Shown: positions 41,584 through 52,978 of the stretch, in pieces | Layout of the letters: every line of letters starts with the position of its first letter | Numbering within the stretch: the first letter of the stretch is position 1 | Origin: Haloprofundus halobius | GTDB lineage: Archaea > Halobacteriota > Halobacteria > Halobacteriales > Haloferacaceae | NCBI RefSeq assembly: GCF_020097835.1 | Contig: NZ_CP083666.1 | Span: 1,798,001 to 1,862,000 of the forward strand | Length of the DNA: 64,000 nucleotides | Direction of reading: 5' to 3' | The notes under the pieces: model-generated | What the model was told of the DNA's origin: nothing | What the model saw: only the letters and a program-made list of their open reading frames with translations | Database searches by the model: none | Made by a program: the position numbers and the translations under genes

Positions 41584-42913
41584 ATGTCAACCGCGGACGA
41601 CTCCGTCGACGTACTCGACCCGCTTCGCCAGTTTCTCTCGCTCGAACGCGACGTGCTCGTCCTCTCTGTGGCCATGTTCGCGTTCAGCCTCGGCTTTCAG
41701 ATGACGAGCAGATTTCTCCCCGAGTACATGGTGGCGCTGGGTGCGTCGGGGTTCGTCGTCGGCCTGTTCGGGACGTTCGGCAACGTCATCTCCGCCGTCT
41801 ACCCGTACCCCGGCGGTGCGGTCTCGGACCGAATCGGTTCGCGGTACGCGCTGACGTTGTTCGGCCTCCTCTCGACTGTCGGATTCGTATTCTGGCTCGT
41901 CGCTCCCGGAATCGGCGGCGTTTCCGTGGGTTCCGTCACGCTCGGGCCCTGGATATGGATCTTCGTCGGCCTGATTCTCGCGCAGGCGTGGAAATCGTTC
42001 GGTCTGGGTGCGACGTTCGCGGTCGTCAAGCAGGCGACGCCCCTCTCGCGCCTCGCCGAGGGGTTCGCGAGCACCGAGACGTTTCGCCGGACCGCCTTCC
42101 TCGTCGGACCGGTGCTGGCAGCGGTGCTCATCGGGCTCCACCCGCAGTTCACGGTCAGTTTCCGGTACGTGCTCGCGGTCGCCGTCGTCTTCGGCGTCCT
42201 CGGCACGGTCGTCCAACATTTCCTCTACGACGCCGGTTCGGACACCATCGGCGACTCGTTCGAGGGAGTCGACCGCATCGTCCGCGACTTCCGGGAGATG
42301 CCCGAGGAACTCAGACCGCTTCTCGTCGGCGACACGCTCGTCCGCTTCGCCAACGGGATGGTCTACGTGTTTTTCGTGCTCGTGGTCACCCAGATCTTCG
42401 AGGTCGGTCTCGACACGACCGTCTCGCTCGGCGGCCTCTCGTACGCCGTCGACCTGTCGCCACAGGCGTTCTTCGGCTACCTCTTGGGCGTCGAGATGGT
42501 CGTCCGCGTTGCTCACGATGGTGCCGGCGGCGAAAGTCGCCGAGCGCGTGGGACTCAAACCCGTCGTCGCCCTCGGCTTCGCCGTCTACGCCGTCTTCCC
42601 CGTCGTGTTGATATACGCGCCGCAGACTGCCCCCGCGCTCGTCGTCGTCTTCGCGTTCTCCGGACTGCGCTTTGCGGGACTCCCCTCGCACAAGGCGCTC
42701 ATCGTCGGCCCGGCCGAGCAGGGCGCGGGCGGCCGCGTCACCGGCACCTACTACCTGCTGCGAAACACCATCGTCATTCCCAGCGCCGCGCTCGGCGGCT
42801 ACCTCTGGGACTTCGTCAGCCCTGAACTCGCCTTCGGCGTCGCGGCCGCCGTCGGCGTCGTCGGAACGGGCTACTTCCTCGTCTTCGGCAGGGAGTTCGA
42901 GGCGTACGCGTGA
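41584..42913 (+). pseudogene. MFS transporter interrupted by a one-base frameshift
   Basis: Frame 1 from MSTADDSVDVLDPLRQ encodes the first ~308 residues of an MFS permease (VAMFAFSLGFQMTSRFLPEY, AVSDRIGSRYALTLFG). Near 42504-42505 an extra C in GTCGTCCGCG shifts the frame. Removing it gives EMVVALLTMVPAAKVAERVG and continues to a normal end (GYFLVFGREFEAYA) at 42913. Total would be ~442 aa. Either a recent pseudogene or a sequencing error; the two halves are otherwise well conserved. Confidence 0.8.
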
Positions 42914-42937
42914 CCCCGCCCGTCGAGCGCCGATCCT

Positions 42938-43150
42938 CGCCGAACTGCTCGCCGACGGCGCGCTCGTCGGCTGGTTCCAGGGGTCCCGAATCCTACATGA
43001 TAACCGCAGACGACGTGTGGGAGGAGAAGCCGACGAGATCCCGGCGGTGCCCACGCCGAACCGATAGTGAACACGCCGAAGGTGGCGCTGAAGGACTTCT
43101 ACGGGATGGGCCTCGACGTGTTGGTCTCGAAGACGCGGTGCGCAGGAAGT
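42938..43150 (+). pseudogene. Carbamoyltransferase (NodU/CmcH-type) remnant
   Basis: Three pieces in different frames match the C-terminal half of NodU-type carbamoyltransferases: APILAELLADGALVGWFQG, ESYMITADDVWEEK plus DEIPAV, and AEPIVNTPKVALKDFYGMGL. They occur in the correct family order, but the hallmark GPRALGNRSI block and all N-terminal sequence are missing. This is a deletion-rich relic. The match is from recalled family patterns. Confidence 0.6.
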
Positions 43151-43205
43151 AGCCACTCTACCACGGGATTCGGGTCGCCTTCTCGGTCTTACACGGCCGA
43201 ACCCC

Positions 43206-43562
43206 TCACACCTCGTCGCGGTCGGTGAACGTGTAACGCCGCGCGATTTCGCCGCCCTCAAACACGTGGAAGTCGGCGAAGCCGAACGTCACGTCGTCGC
43301 CGTTCTGCCGCCCGGTGAACGTGCCTCGAACCGCCGCGGTGTCGCCGTCGACGACGACGTCGTGCACCTCGTGGCTGCCGTCCTCCAGCGGCCGTCCCTT
43401 CTCGTAAAACGCCAGCAGGGCGTCTCGGCCCTCGATTGCCTCCTGTCCGGGTCGCTCGTAGCGGACGCCCTCGGAGAACAGGGCGACCAGATCGTCGTAC
43501 TGACCGGCGTCGACGAGGTCGTAGTACTCTCGGACGACTGCGTTCGGGTCTGCGTCGCTCAT
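43206..43562 (-). CDS. SnoaL/NTF2-like protein
   Basis: 118 aa. VVREYYDLVDAGQYDDLVALFSEGVRYERPG opens an NTF2-like cone fold; the C-terminus FADFHVFEGGEIARRYTFTD fits SnoaL/ketosteroid isomerase-like proteins. Enzymatic activity, if any, is unknown. Confidence 0.83.
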   Translation of the reverse strand: MSDADPNAVVREYYDLVDAGQYDDLVALFSEGVRYERPGQEAIEGRDALLAFYEKGRPLEDGSHEVHDVVVDGDTAAVRGTFTGRQNGDDVTFGFADFHVFEGGEIARRYTFTDRDEV

Positions 43563-43676
43563 GGGAGCGCTACGGACTACAGTAAGTAGTAGCTCTCTCC
43601 CGTGGCAAAAGAGACGACAGGCGGCGGTATCGCACCTCTCGTAGTCCGGCGGTGGGAGTCGTGGCGAGTTCTCCGA

Positions 43677-45287
43677 CTACCCCTCGCCGACCATCCGGTC
43701 TTCCTCGTCCCACTCGCGCTCGCGGAGTTCGTACTTCTGAACCTTGCCCGTCGCCGTCGTCGGCAACTCGGCGACGAACTCGATTTCGCCGGGAACCTTG
43801 TACGTCGCGATGCGCTCGCGGAGGAAGGCGACCAGCTCGTCGCTCGTCGTCTCCGGGTTCTCCGGGTCGCCGTTGGCGGGGACGACGAACGCTTTCGGCG
43901 TCTCGCCCCACTTCTCGCTCGGCGCGGGGATGACGGCGACGTCGCCGACGGCGCCGTGTTCGAACAGCGCGTCCTCCAGTTCGATGCTGGAGATGTTCTC
44001 GCCGCCGGAGATGATGATGTCCTTCTTTCTGTCCTGGATGGTGACGAAGCCGTTCCCGTCGACGGTTGCGAGGTCACCCATGTGGTAGTAGCCCTCGACG
44101 CGGTCGGTGAACGCCTCCTCGGTGGCCTCGGGTTTCTCCCAGTAACCGTCCATCACCTGGTTGCCGCGGACGACGATTTCGCCGATGGTCTCACCGTCCT
44201 GTGGGACGTCCTCGCCGTCCTCGTCGACGACGCGGACCTCGGTGCCCAGATAGCCGATGCCCTGCGTCTTCTTGACGGCGAAGCGGTCGGAGGCGTTCTG
44301 GTCGAAGAAGCGCCGGGCGTCGGAGGTGGTGATGAGCGGACCGGTCTCCGTCGCCCCGTAGACGTGTTTGAGGTACCAGCCGAACTCGTCTTCGACCGTG
44401 CGGATGGTCGCCTCCGGCGGCGCGGCCCCCGCCGTCGCCACGCGAATCGGTTTTTCGGCCATGGTCTCCGGTTCGTGTTCGGCGTAGTGCTCCTGGAGCA
44501 TGTTGAGCACCGTCGGCGCGGCGCAGAAGTACGAGACGCCCTCCTCGTGGATGGCGTCGAAGATGTCGCCGGCGTCGACGCCGCGCGTGCAGACGTGTTT
44601 CGCGCCCATCCCCGTCACCGAGAAGATGTGGCCCCACCCGTTGACGTGGAACATCGGCAGCGTCCACAGGTAGACGTCGTCGTCGCGGAGTTCCTGGTGA
44701 ATCGAGACGAGATACGCGTGCAGCGTCTCGGTCCGGTGGGTGCGACAGACGCCCTTCGGGTCGCCCGTCGTCCCCGAGGTGTAGTTGATGGTGACGACGT
44801 CCGATTCGTCCATCTCGGGGCGGTCGTACTCTGTCGACTCGGCGACGAGGTCGTCGAACGACTCCCATCGGCCTTCCACCGCGTCGGGGTCGTCGGTGAC
44901 GAACAGCTCCGTGGGAATCGAGTCGCGAATCGCCTCTATCTTCTCGGCGTACTCGTGGTCGGCGAAGATGGCTTTCACGCCCGCGTCGTTCAGGATGTAC
45001 TCGAAGTCCGAGGGAACGAGACGGTAGTTCAGCGGCGTGTGAATCGCGCCGAGTTGCATCGACCCGTAGGCGGCCGCCAGATGGTAGTGGGTGTTCGGGT
45101 CCAACACCGCCACTCGGTCGCCCTTCTCGACACCCTGGGACTGCAGCGCCGCCGCCCAACCGTCGGCGCGCTCGCCCAACTCGGCGTACGTGTAGCGTTC
45201 ACCCGTCGTCGACACCACGGCCTCCTCGTCGCCGTAGTGTCGTCGGGCGCGGTCCAGAAAGTCCGTCGCCAGTAGTGGTTTCTCCAT
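43677..45287 (-). CDS. AMP-dependent acyl-CoA synthetase
   Basis: 536 aa from MEKPLLATDFLDRA. ANL-superfamily motifs: A3 NYTSGTTGDPKGVCRTH, A5 YGATETGP, A7 YYHMGDLATVD, A8 DRKKDIIISGGENIS, A10 PTTATGKVQKYEL. Activates a fatty or related carboxylic acid with ATP and CoA; the chain specificity is not readable from sequence. A TATA-like TTTATATC (minus strand, ~45311-45318) ~27 bp upstream fixes the start as leaderless. Confidence 0.92.
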   Translation of the reverse strand: MEKPLLATDFLDRARRHYGDEEAVVSTTGERYTYAELGERADGWAAALQSQGVEKGDRVAVLDPNTHYHLAAAYGSMQLGAIHTPLNYRLVPSDFEYILNDAGVKAIFADHEYAEKIEAIRDSIPTELFVTDDPDAVEGRWESFDDLVAESTEYDRPEMDESDVVTINYTSGTTGDPKGVCRTHRTETLHAYLVSIHQELRDDDVYLWTLPMFHVNGWGHIFSVTGMGAKHVCTRGVDAGDIFDAIHEEGVSYFCAAPTVLNMLQEHYAEHEPETMAEKPIRVATAGAAPPEATIRTVEDEFGWYLKHVYGATETGPLITTSDARRFFDQNASDRFAVKKTQGIGYLGTEVRVVDEDGEDVPQDGETIGEIVVRGNQVMDGYWEKPEATEEAFTDRVEGYYHMGDLATVDGNGFVTIQDRKKDIIISGGENISSIELEDALFEHGAVGDVAVIPAPSEKWGETPKAFVVPANGDPENPETTSDELVAFLRERIATYKVPGEIEFVAELPTTATGKVQKYELREREWDEEDRMVGEG

Positions 45288-45315
45288 GTGTCTCGAACCT
45301 CGTGAACAATAATGA

Positions 45316-45588
45316 TATAAATTACGGGCGCGGAAACGTTCGCCGCCCCTCCCTGTCGGGCGATTCGTCGACAGCGCCGTACTGCCGACAGCGCCGTCCG
45401 TCACACCGCTGGCACCCGAACGGGAAGCCGTCCGATGCGCTAACTGCGACCGCGACCTCTCGCTGCACGAGCGCCACGTCCGCGTCACGCTGATCGAAGA
45501 CGATTTCGGCGACGCCGCTCGCCGGTATCTCTGTAACGAGTCCTGTCTCAACGAGTGGGTCGGAGAGACGGAGCGAAGCGAGCGGTGA
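45316..45588 (+). CDS. Small Cys4 zinc-finger protein, start unclear
   Basis: The frame is open from 45316 to the TGA at 45586-45588. Its C-terminal half (VRCANCDRDLSLHERHVRVT... RRYLCNESCLNEWV) is a CxxC...CxxxC zinc-binding domain seen in small haloarchaeal proteins. No ATG, GTG or TTG occurs in frame before the first cysteine, so the 5' end is degraded, miscalled, or uses a rare start. The 5' 100 bp is weakly coding. Confidence 0.45.
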   Translation, partial: YKLRARKRSPPLPVGRFVDSAVLPTAPSVTPLAPEREAVRCANCDRDLSLHERHVRVTLIEDDFGDAARRYLCNESCLNEWVGETERSER

Positions 45589-45609
45589 GTCGCCGTGAAG
45601 GCCGTCCGC

Positions 45610-45831
45610 CTACGTCCGCTCACCGGTTTTCGCGGCCTCCAGCGACCAGAAGAAGCCGTAGTAGGCGAGCACGCCGCAGAGCATGGCGAGGTAGTACGCC
45701 CACTGCGGCGCCTGCAGGAAGTCAAACAGCAGCGTGACGATTGTCACCCACGCCATCGCGAAGACGAGGTCGACGAACATGCCGCGGCGGTGCTGTTGGA
45801 CGTGCTCGCCGATGGCTTCGAGCCGGCTCAT
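45610..45831 (-). CDS. Two-helix membrane protein, haloarchaeal, unknown
   Basis: 73 aa from MSRLEAIGEHVQQHRRGMFVDLVF, with hydrophobic segments DLVFAMAWVTIVTLLFDFL and WAYYLAMLCGVLAYYGFFWS. An alternative GTG at 45909, overlapping the stress-protein stop (GTGA), would add an Arg-rich N-terminus unlike haloarchaeal proteins. I prefer the shorter form. Function unknown; probably in an operon with the upstream Usp gene. Confidence 0.66.
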   Translation of the reverse strand: MSRLEAIGEHVQQHRRGMFVDLVFAMAWVTIVTLLFDFLQAPQWAYYLAMLCGVLAYYGFFWSLEAAKTGERT

Positions 45832-45905
45832 CGGCGACCCCGCTCCACGGCGTTCGTGTCGGTCACGTTCGCCGGTCGCGCCGGCGCGGAGTCGAGTGTC
45901 ACGGC

Positions 45906-46367
45906 TCACGCCTCGCCCTGTCTGTCGACGACGAGGACGGGTAGATGCGTCGACCGCAGCACCCGCTCGGTGACGCTTCCGAGTAGTGCGCGACTGACGC
46001 CCGCCCGCCCGTGACTGCCTATCACGACGAGGTCGATATCTTCGTTTTCGGCGTAGTTGGCGATGATCTTGTGCGGACGTCCGACGCGCGTCTCCTCGAC
46101 GACGTCGATACCGCGGTCACGGGCCGCGGCGGCGACGATACCGGTCGCCTTCGTCGCTCTGGATTCGAGTTCCTCCATCTCGCCGAGGTGGCCCTGTCGG
46201 ATACGGTCGACCTGTTCGGTGCCGAGACCGAGGTTGACCGCGTCGATATCGACGACGTACAGCGCGTGAATCTCGGCGCCGTAGCGCTCGGCGAGGTCGA
46301 CTGCGTGGCTCACCGCCACCTCGGCGACGGCGCTTCCGTCGGTCGGCACGAGGATGCGTTCGTACAT
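45906..46367 (-). CDS. Universal stress protein (UspA family)
   Basis: 153 aa. MYERILVPTDGSAVAEVAVSHAVDLAERYGAEIHALYVVD and VVIGSHGRAGVSRALLGSVTERVLRSTHLPVLVV carry the full ATP-binding UspA signature. It lies 2 bp downstream of the symporter gene, so it belongs to the symporter operon; in haloarchaea Usp proteins often accompany transporters. Confidence 0.92.
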   Translation of the reverse strand: MYERILVPTDGSAVAEVAVSHAVDLAERYGAEIHALYVVDIDAVNLGLGTEQVDRIRQGHLGEMEELESRATKATGIVAAAARDRGIDVVEETRVGRPHKIIANYAENEDIDLVVIGSHGRAGVSRALLGSVTERVLRSTHLPVLVVDRQGEA

Positions 46368-46369
46368 GG

Positions 46370-48049
46370 TCAGTCGTCGGAGACGGGTTCACCGCCGTCG
46401 GTCGCGGCGACTTCCTCGGCTGACTGCATCCGCGACATCGGTTCGGGGCTGTGACACTGCCGGACCAGCCGCTTGGTCGCCATGTCCGGCTCGTCCGTCA
46501 CGAGCGAGACGCCGATGGTGACGGCGAAGACGATGGGGACGGCGACGAGCGCCGACCCGATTGCGGGCACCGTCGCCGCCAGCGTCGCCGAGTACGGCTC
46601 GCCGTTGCCGATGTACGTCGGCAGCACCTCGTTTATCATCGGAATCAGCCAGATGACGAGGCCGGTCGTCATGCCGGCGAGCGCGCCCTGCCGGTTCGTG
46701 TTCTCCCACCAGAGCCCGAGGAAGAACATCGGGAACAGCACCGCACCCGCCAGCGAGAACGCGTACGAGACCAGCGCGGCGATGGGTGCCGCGGGGTCGA
46801 GCGCCGCGAGCGTCGTGATGACGCCGAGCGCGACGATGCTCAGCCGACCGACCAGCACCTGCTGGCGCTGGCTGGCGTCCTCGTTGATGATGTTCGCGTA
46901 GATGTCGTGCGAAATCGCGGACGACCCGGCGATGAACAGGCCGGCGACCGTCGCGATGGCCGCCGCGATACCGCCTGCGGCGACGAGGCCGACGAACCAC
47001 TGCGGGAAGTTCGCCAACTGGGTCGCCAGCACGACGATGACGTCACCGGCCGCGCTCGTCATGCCGGGGTCACCGTACACCGGACCGATGTTCTCCGAGT
47101 AGAGGTCGGTGCCGAACGCCGCGAACGCCGGTGCCGAGAGGTAGAGCAGGCAGATGAAGAAGAGCCCCCACACCGTCGACCAGCGGGCGGTCCGCTCGTT
47201 TTCGACCGTGTAGAAGCGGACGAGGACGTGCGGTAGCCCACAGGTCCCGACGACCAGCGAGAACGCCGTCGCGATCCAGAGGTAGTAGCTCTCGTTGACG
47301 AACGGTTCGCTGAACTCGGAGCTGAGTTGGCCGATCATCTGGCCGTACTCGATCTGCGGCAGGACCGTCGAGTACCCCTGCGTGAAGCCGACCGCGTACA
47401 GCCCCGCGAGGAACGCGACGATGAGGATGACGTACTGGACGGCCATGTTCTTCGTCGCGCCGAGCATCCCCGAGAGCGTCAGGTAGCCGACGGTGATGGC
47501 CATCATGGCGACGACCATCGACTGGTAGCCGCTCAGCCCGGGGAGGCCGATGTCGCCGAAGATGTACAGGCCGACGAGCCCCATCCCGCGAGCCTGGCCG
47601 ATGGCGTAGACGAAGCCGATGAGAAACGTCGTCACCGCCGCGATGGCCCGGGCCATGTCGGAGTTGAATCGGTCACCGACGAAGTCCGGTGCGGTGTACT
47701 TCCCGAACCGCCGCATCTGCGCGGCCAGGAAGATGAGCAGGATGAAGTAGCCGGTCGACCAGCCGACGACGAACGCGAGGCCGTAGAAGCCCGACAGCGC
47801 GATGAGCGCCGCCATCCCGAGGTACGACGCCGCCGACATCCAGTTCGCGCCGATAGCCATCCCGTTTTCGACGTTACCGATGGAGCGGCCGGCGACCCAC
47901 ATCCCCTCGGTGTCGGCGACGCGGAACGCGTAGCCGATACCCAAGAACAGCGCCAGCATCGCCACGACCATGATCGCCGGGGCGAGTTTGAACGAGACGT
48001 TCAGCCCCTCCGGGAGCAGGCCGCTCTGAAGCACGAGAGCTGAGATCAT
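46370..48049 (-). CDS. Sodium:solute symporter (acetate/ActP-like, VC_2705 type)
   Basis: 559 aa, ~13 helices of the SSS family. NMAIGANWMSAASYLGMAALIALSGFYGL-like and GMLGATKNMAVQYVIL-like stretches match acetate/propionate permeases. It pairs with an upstream DUF4212 small subunit (ATGA overlap at 48046-48049). Next to acs, this points to sodium-driven uptake of acetate or another short acid. The C-terminal cytosolic tail ends in VAATDGGEPVSDD. Confidence 0.9.
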   Translation of the reverse strand: MISALVLQSGLLPEGLNVSFKLAPAIMVVAMLALFLGIGYAFRVADTEGMWVAGRSIGNVENGMAIGANWMSAASYLGMAALIALSGFYGLAFVVGWSTGYFILLIFLAAQMRRFGKYTAPDFVGDRFNSDMARAIAAVTTFLIGFVYAIGQARGMGLVGLYIFGDIGLPGLSGYQSMVVAMMAITVGYLTLSGMLGATKNMAVQYVILIVAFLAGLYAVGFTQGYSTVLPQIEYGQMIGQLSSEFSEPFVNESYYLWIATAFSLVVGTCGLPHVLVRFYTVENERTARWSTVWGLFFICLLYLSAPAFAAFGTDLYSENIGPVYGDPGMTSAAGDVIVVLATQLANFPQWFVGLVAAGGIAAAIATVAGLFIAGSSAISHDIYANIINEDASQRQQVLVGRLSIVALGVITTLAALDPAAPIAALVSYAFSLAGAVLFPMFFLGLWWENTNRQGALAGMTTGLVIWLIPMINEVLPTYIGNGEPYSATLAATVPAIGSALVAVPIVFAVTIGVSLVTDEPDMATKRLVRQCHSPEPMSRMQSAEEVAATDGGEPVSDD

Positions 48050-48477
48050 TCGCTCGTCCCTCCGTCTGCTGCCACGGTGGTTTCGCTGTCTTCGGTTTCG
48101 ACGACCGAGTGGTCGATACCGTACTTCCGGTCGAGTGCGTCACGCTTTCGCGCGTACCAGAACGACAGAATCAATGCTCCGCTCGGCGCGCCGATAGCGA
48201 CGAGGAAGTAGTGCAGCGGGAAACCGAGCACCGGCATCTCGGTCGTCATGAGACCGGGCGCGAGGTACGTCAGCGTCACCGGCCCGAAGACGATGATGGC
48301 CCAGGCCACGAAGCCGGTCCAGACCACGCGCAGGTGCTCGCGCATGAACGGCGTACTCGGACGCAGGAGGTTCACCTCCCGGTCGAGATAGTTCGTCTCT
48401 CGGTGGCTCTGTGCCGCTTGCGTGAGCGCGCCACCGTCTGTCTCGACGGGTGAGTCCTGTGTGTTCTTCTCTACCAT
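48046..48477 (-). CDS. DUF4212 small subunit of SSS symporter
   Basis: 143 aa. TNYLDREVNLLRPSTPFMREHLRVVWTGFVAWAIIVFGP and a second helix (FPLHYFLVAIGAPSGALILSFWYARK) define DUF4212, a two-helix partner encoded before VC_2705-type symporters. Acidic termini are host-typical. Translation coupled to the symporter. Confidence 0.9.
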   Translation of the reverse strand: MVEKNTQDSPVETDGGALTQAAQSHRETNYLDREVNLLRPSTPFMREHLRVVWTGFVAWAIIVFGPVTLTYLAPGLMTTEMPVLGFPLHYFLVAIGAPSGALILSFWYARKRDALDRKYGIDHSVVETEDSETTVAADGGTSE

Positions 48478-48694
48478 CGACTACTCTGTAGTTATCATTC
48501 GTTATAGTTGCTTTGTCTCGCGAATTCGTTGCCTCGAAACGTTCGTAGACAGGACAGTAGCGGGTGGGAAACCGATTGTATGGCGGTGATATCTCGGGGG
48601 CTGACGTGATAGACGGCGACGATCGTGTTGTCGTCACGGCGTCACGTCGCCGCCCCGTACCGTTCGACATCGACCGGTCGTCGGTCGGCCGGGG

Positions 48695-50680
48695 TCAGTC
48701 GTCGCTGACTTTCGCCTCGATGTCGTCGACGATTTCGGGGTTGCGCAGCGTCGACGTGTCGCCGAGTTCGTCGCCGTTGGCGATGTTCTCCAGCAGTCGG
48801 CGCATAATCTTGCCCGAGCGCGTCTTCGGTAGTTCCGGCGTAAAGACGACCTGTTCGGGCCGCGCAATGGGACCGATGGCGTCCTCGACGCCTTCGACGA
48901 TGCGACTCCTGAGTTCGTCGTTCTCCTCGTAGCCGTCCTCGGTGATGACGTAGGCGTAGACGGCCTCGCCTTTCACGTCGTGGCTCCCGCCGACGACGGC
49001 GGCTTCGGCGACGCCCTCGACGCCGACGATGGCCGACTCGATCTCCATCGTCCCCAACCGATGGCCGGAGACGTTGATGACGTCGTCGACGCGACCGAGC
49101 ACGGTGATGTAACCGTCCTCGTCGATCTTCGCACCGTCCTCGGGGAAGTACACCCAGTGGTCGGAGTCGGGGTCCGAGTACGCCTCCCAGTACTCGCTGA
49201 TGAACCGCTCGTCGTTGTTGTACAGCGTCCGGAGCATCCCCGGCCACGGCTTCTGCACCGTGAGATAGCCCGCGTTCCCGGCGTCTATCTCGTCGCCCTC
49301 GGCGTCGACGATGCGCACGTCGACGCCCGGAAGCGCCGGCCCCGCCGACCCGGGTTTCATCTTGTTGACGCCGGGCAGCGTCGTCACCATCATCCCGCCC
49401 GTCTCGGTCTGCCACCACGTGTCGACGACGGGGCACTCCTCGCCCCCGATGTGTTTGTAGTACCACTTCCACGCGCGCGGGTTGATGGGTTCGCCCACCG
49501 TTCCCAGCAGTCGGAGCGAGGAGAGGTCGTGTTTCTCGGGGAACTGCTTGCCCCACTTCATGAACGCGCGAATCGCGGTCGGCGCGGTGTACAGCTGGTC
49601 GCACTCGTACTCCTCGATGATCTCCCAGAGGCGGTCGCGCTCGGGGTAGTCGGGCGTCCCCTCGTACATCATCGAGGTGGTGCCGAGCGTGAGCGGGCCG
49701 TAGACGATGTAGGAGTGACCCGTGATCCAGCCAATGTCGGCCGAACAGAAGTACGTGTCCTCGGGTTTGATGTCGAGCACCGCCTGTGAAGTCCACGCGG
49801 CCCACGCGAGGTAGCCGCCGGTGGTGTGCTTGACGCCCTTCGGCTGCCCCGTGGTGCCGGAGGTGTACATCAAAAAGAGCATGTCCTCGGCGTCGCGCTC
49901 GACGGGGTCGACCTCCTCGCCCTCCTGTTCGCTCACGAGGTCGGCGTAACTGTGCTGGTTCTCGTCGAGGTCGTGGTCGAAGCCGTCGCCGTCGCGGAGG
50001 CGTTCGACGACGACCGTTGTCGTGTCGTGGTCGACGCCCGACAGGCCCTCGTTGGCCTTGTCGAGGTGGTCGAGGGGGTCGCCGCGGCGGTAGTAGCCGT
50101 CGCAGGTGACGAGATACTCGGAGTCGGCGGCGTTCATCCGCGTCGCCAGCGCGTCCGCTGAGAACCCGGCGAAGACGACCGAGTGCGGCGCGCCGATGCG
50201 CGCACACGCCAGCATCGCGATGGGTGCCTCCGGAATCATCGGCATGTAGATGGTCACGACGTCGTCCTCGCCGACGCCCTGGTCGCGCAGCGCCGCCGCG
50301 AACTCGTTTACTTCCTTCTGGAGTTCCTCGTACGTGTAGGTTCGATTCTCCTCGTCGGTCGGTTCGCCGACCCACTCGAAAGCGACGTCGTCGCCGCGGC
50401 CGTCCTCGACGTGGCGGTCCACGCAGTTGTAGGAGGCGTTCAACTTCCCGTTCGTGAACCACTTGTAGAACGGCTCGTTCGAGTCGTCGAGCACCTGGTC
50501 GTAATCTTCGTACCACTCGACGAGATCGGCCGCGCCCTCCCAACACTGCGGCCAGTTCTCCTCGAACTCCTCGTAGATTCCCGGGTCGGAGACGTTCGCC
50601 TGCTCGACGAATGACTCCGGCGGCTCGAACTCCTCCTGCTCTGCGAGACGCGCTTCGAGTTCTACATTGTCTTCTGTCAT
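48695..50680 (-). CDS. acs: Acetyl-CoA synthetase
   Basis: 661 aa AMP-forming enzyme. Motifs YTSGTTGQPKGVKHTTGGYL, WWQTETGGMM, DDVINVSGHRLGTMEIES and, near the C-terminus, PKTRSGKIMRRLL with the catalytic (acetylatable) Lys. Converts acetate, ATP and CoA to acetyl-CoA. Full length for the family (~650). With the neighbouring symporter it forms an acetate-use cluster. Confidence 0.95.
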   Translation of the reverse strand: MTEDNVELEARLAEQEEFEPPESFVEQANVSDPGIYEEFEENWPQCWEGAADLVEWYEDYDQVLDDSNEPFYKWFTNGKLNASYNCVDRHVEDGRGDDVAFEWVGEPTDEENRTYTYEELQKEVNEFAAALRDQGVGEDDVVTIYMPMIPEAPIAMLACARIGAPHSVVFAGFSADALATRMNAADSEYLVTCDGYYRRGDPLDHLDKANEGLSGVDHDTTTVVVERLRDGDGFDHDLDENQHSYADLVSEQEGEEVDPVERDAEDMLFLMYTSGTTGQPKGVKHTTGGYLAWAAWTSQAVLDIKPEDTYFCSADIGWITGHSYIVYGPLTLGTTSMMYEGTPDYPERDRLWEIIEEYECDQLYTAPTAIRAFMKWGKQFPEKHDLSSLRLLGTVGEPINPRAWKWYYKHIGGEECPVVDTWWQTETGGMMVTTLPGVNKMKPGSAGPALPGVDVRIVDAEGDEIDAGNAGYLTVQKPWPGMLRTLYNNDERFISEYWEAYSDPDSDHWVYFPEDGAKIDEDGYITVLGRVDDVINVSGHRLGTMEIESAIVGVEGVAEAAVVGGSHDVKGEAVYAYVITEDGYEENDELRSRIVEGVEDAIGPIARPEQVVFTPELPKTRSGKIMRRLLENIANGDELGDTSTLRNPEIVDDIEAKVSDD

Positions 50681-50827
50681 AGTCCACTGTCACCATCCCA
50701 CAGCATCGTGATAAGATTTACCACCGGACGCAATCGGTGAAGGTGCCGACCGCTGGCGATTTCACTCGTTTCGAGCGGGACGTTACAGCATAAAAAGAAG
50801 GGACGCGGGATTCGGCTCCGACCGCTG

Positions 50828-52528
<1,701 letters not shown>

Positions 52529-52624
52529 GGCGTAAAATTTGCCGGACTGTTCATTAAGGATTCGGGTCTCGGAGAGCCGAATCGAGAAGACCTATAACCG
52601 ACAGCGGCCCCTCGCCGGACGACG

Positions 52625-52858
52625 ATGCCATCCGCCACGTTGGACGTCTCACTCGGCCTCACGCTCCTCTGTCTGGGAGTGGTGGCCGCCGTCGCACCGA
52701 CTCGAATCGCCTCGCTCCGCGCACTCGCGTTTCCGCATCGCCACCGCAATCCGGACGCGCCGCCGCTCTCGTCGGACGCGGCGCTCGTGAAAGCCGTGGG
52801 TGTGACCGTCGCGAGCGTCGGCGGCGCGTTCGCGCTGCTGGCGCTCACCGTCGGGTAG
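52625..52858 (+). CDS. Small membrane protein, unknown
   Basis: 77 aa with two helices (TLDVSLGLTLLCLGVVAAVAP and VKAVGVTVASVGGAFALLALT) around a short polar loop. Divergent from mcmA1. Nothing recognised; coding character is good. Confidence 0.62.
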   Translation: MPSATLDVSLGLTLLCLGVVAAVAPTRIASLRALAFPHRHRNPDAPPLSSDAALVKAVGVTVASVGGAFALLALTVG

Positions 52859-52978
52859 TCTCGTTTCGTTTCCTCTTCGTCGCCGACGACGCTCACGTAC
52901 GGAGTCGACGACACACCGCGCCGCGTGCGGGTCGCTACGGGCGGTCGGTTGGTCGGAAAACCAGGTCGAAGTTACTGT

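Noticed and set aside
43602-45275. 557-codon plus-strand ORF
   Set aside because: Antisense of the acyl-CoA synthetase, which carries all ANL motifs.
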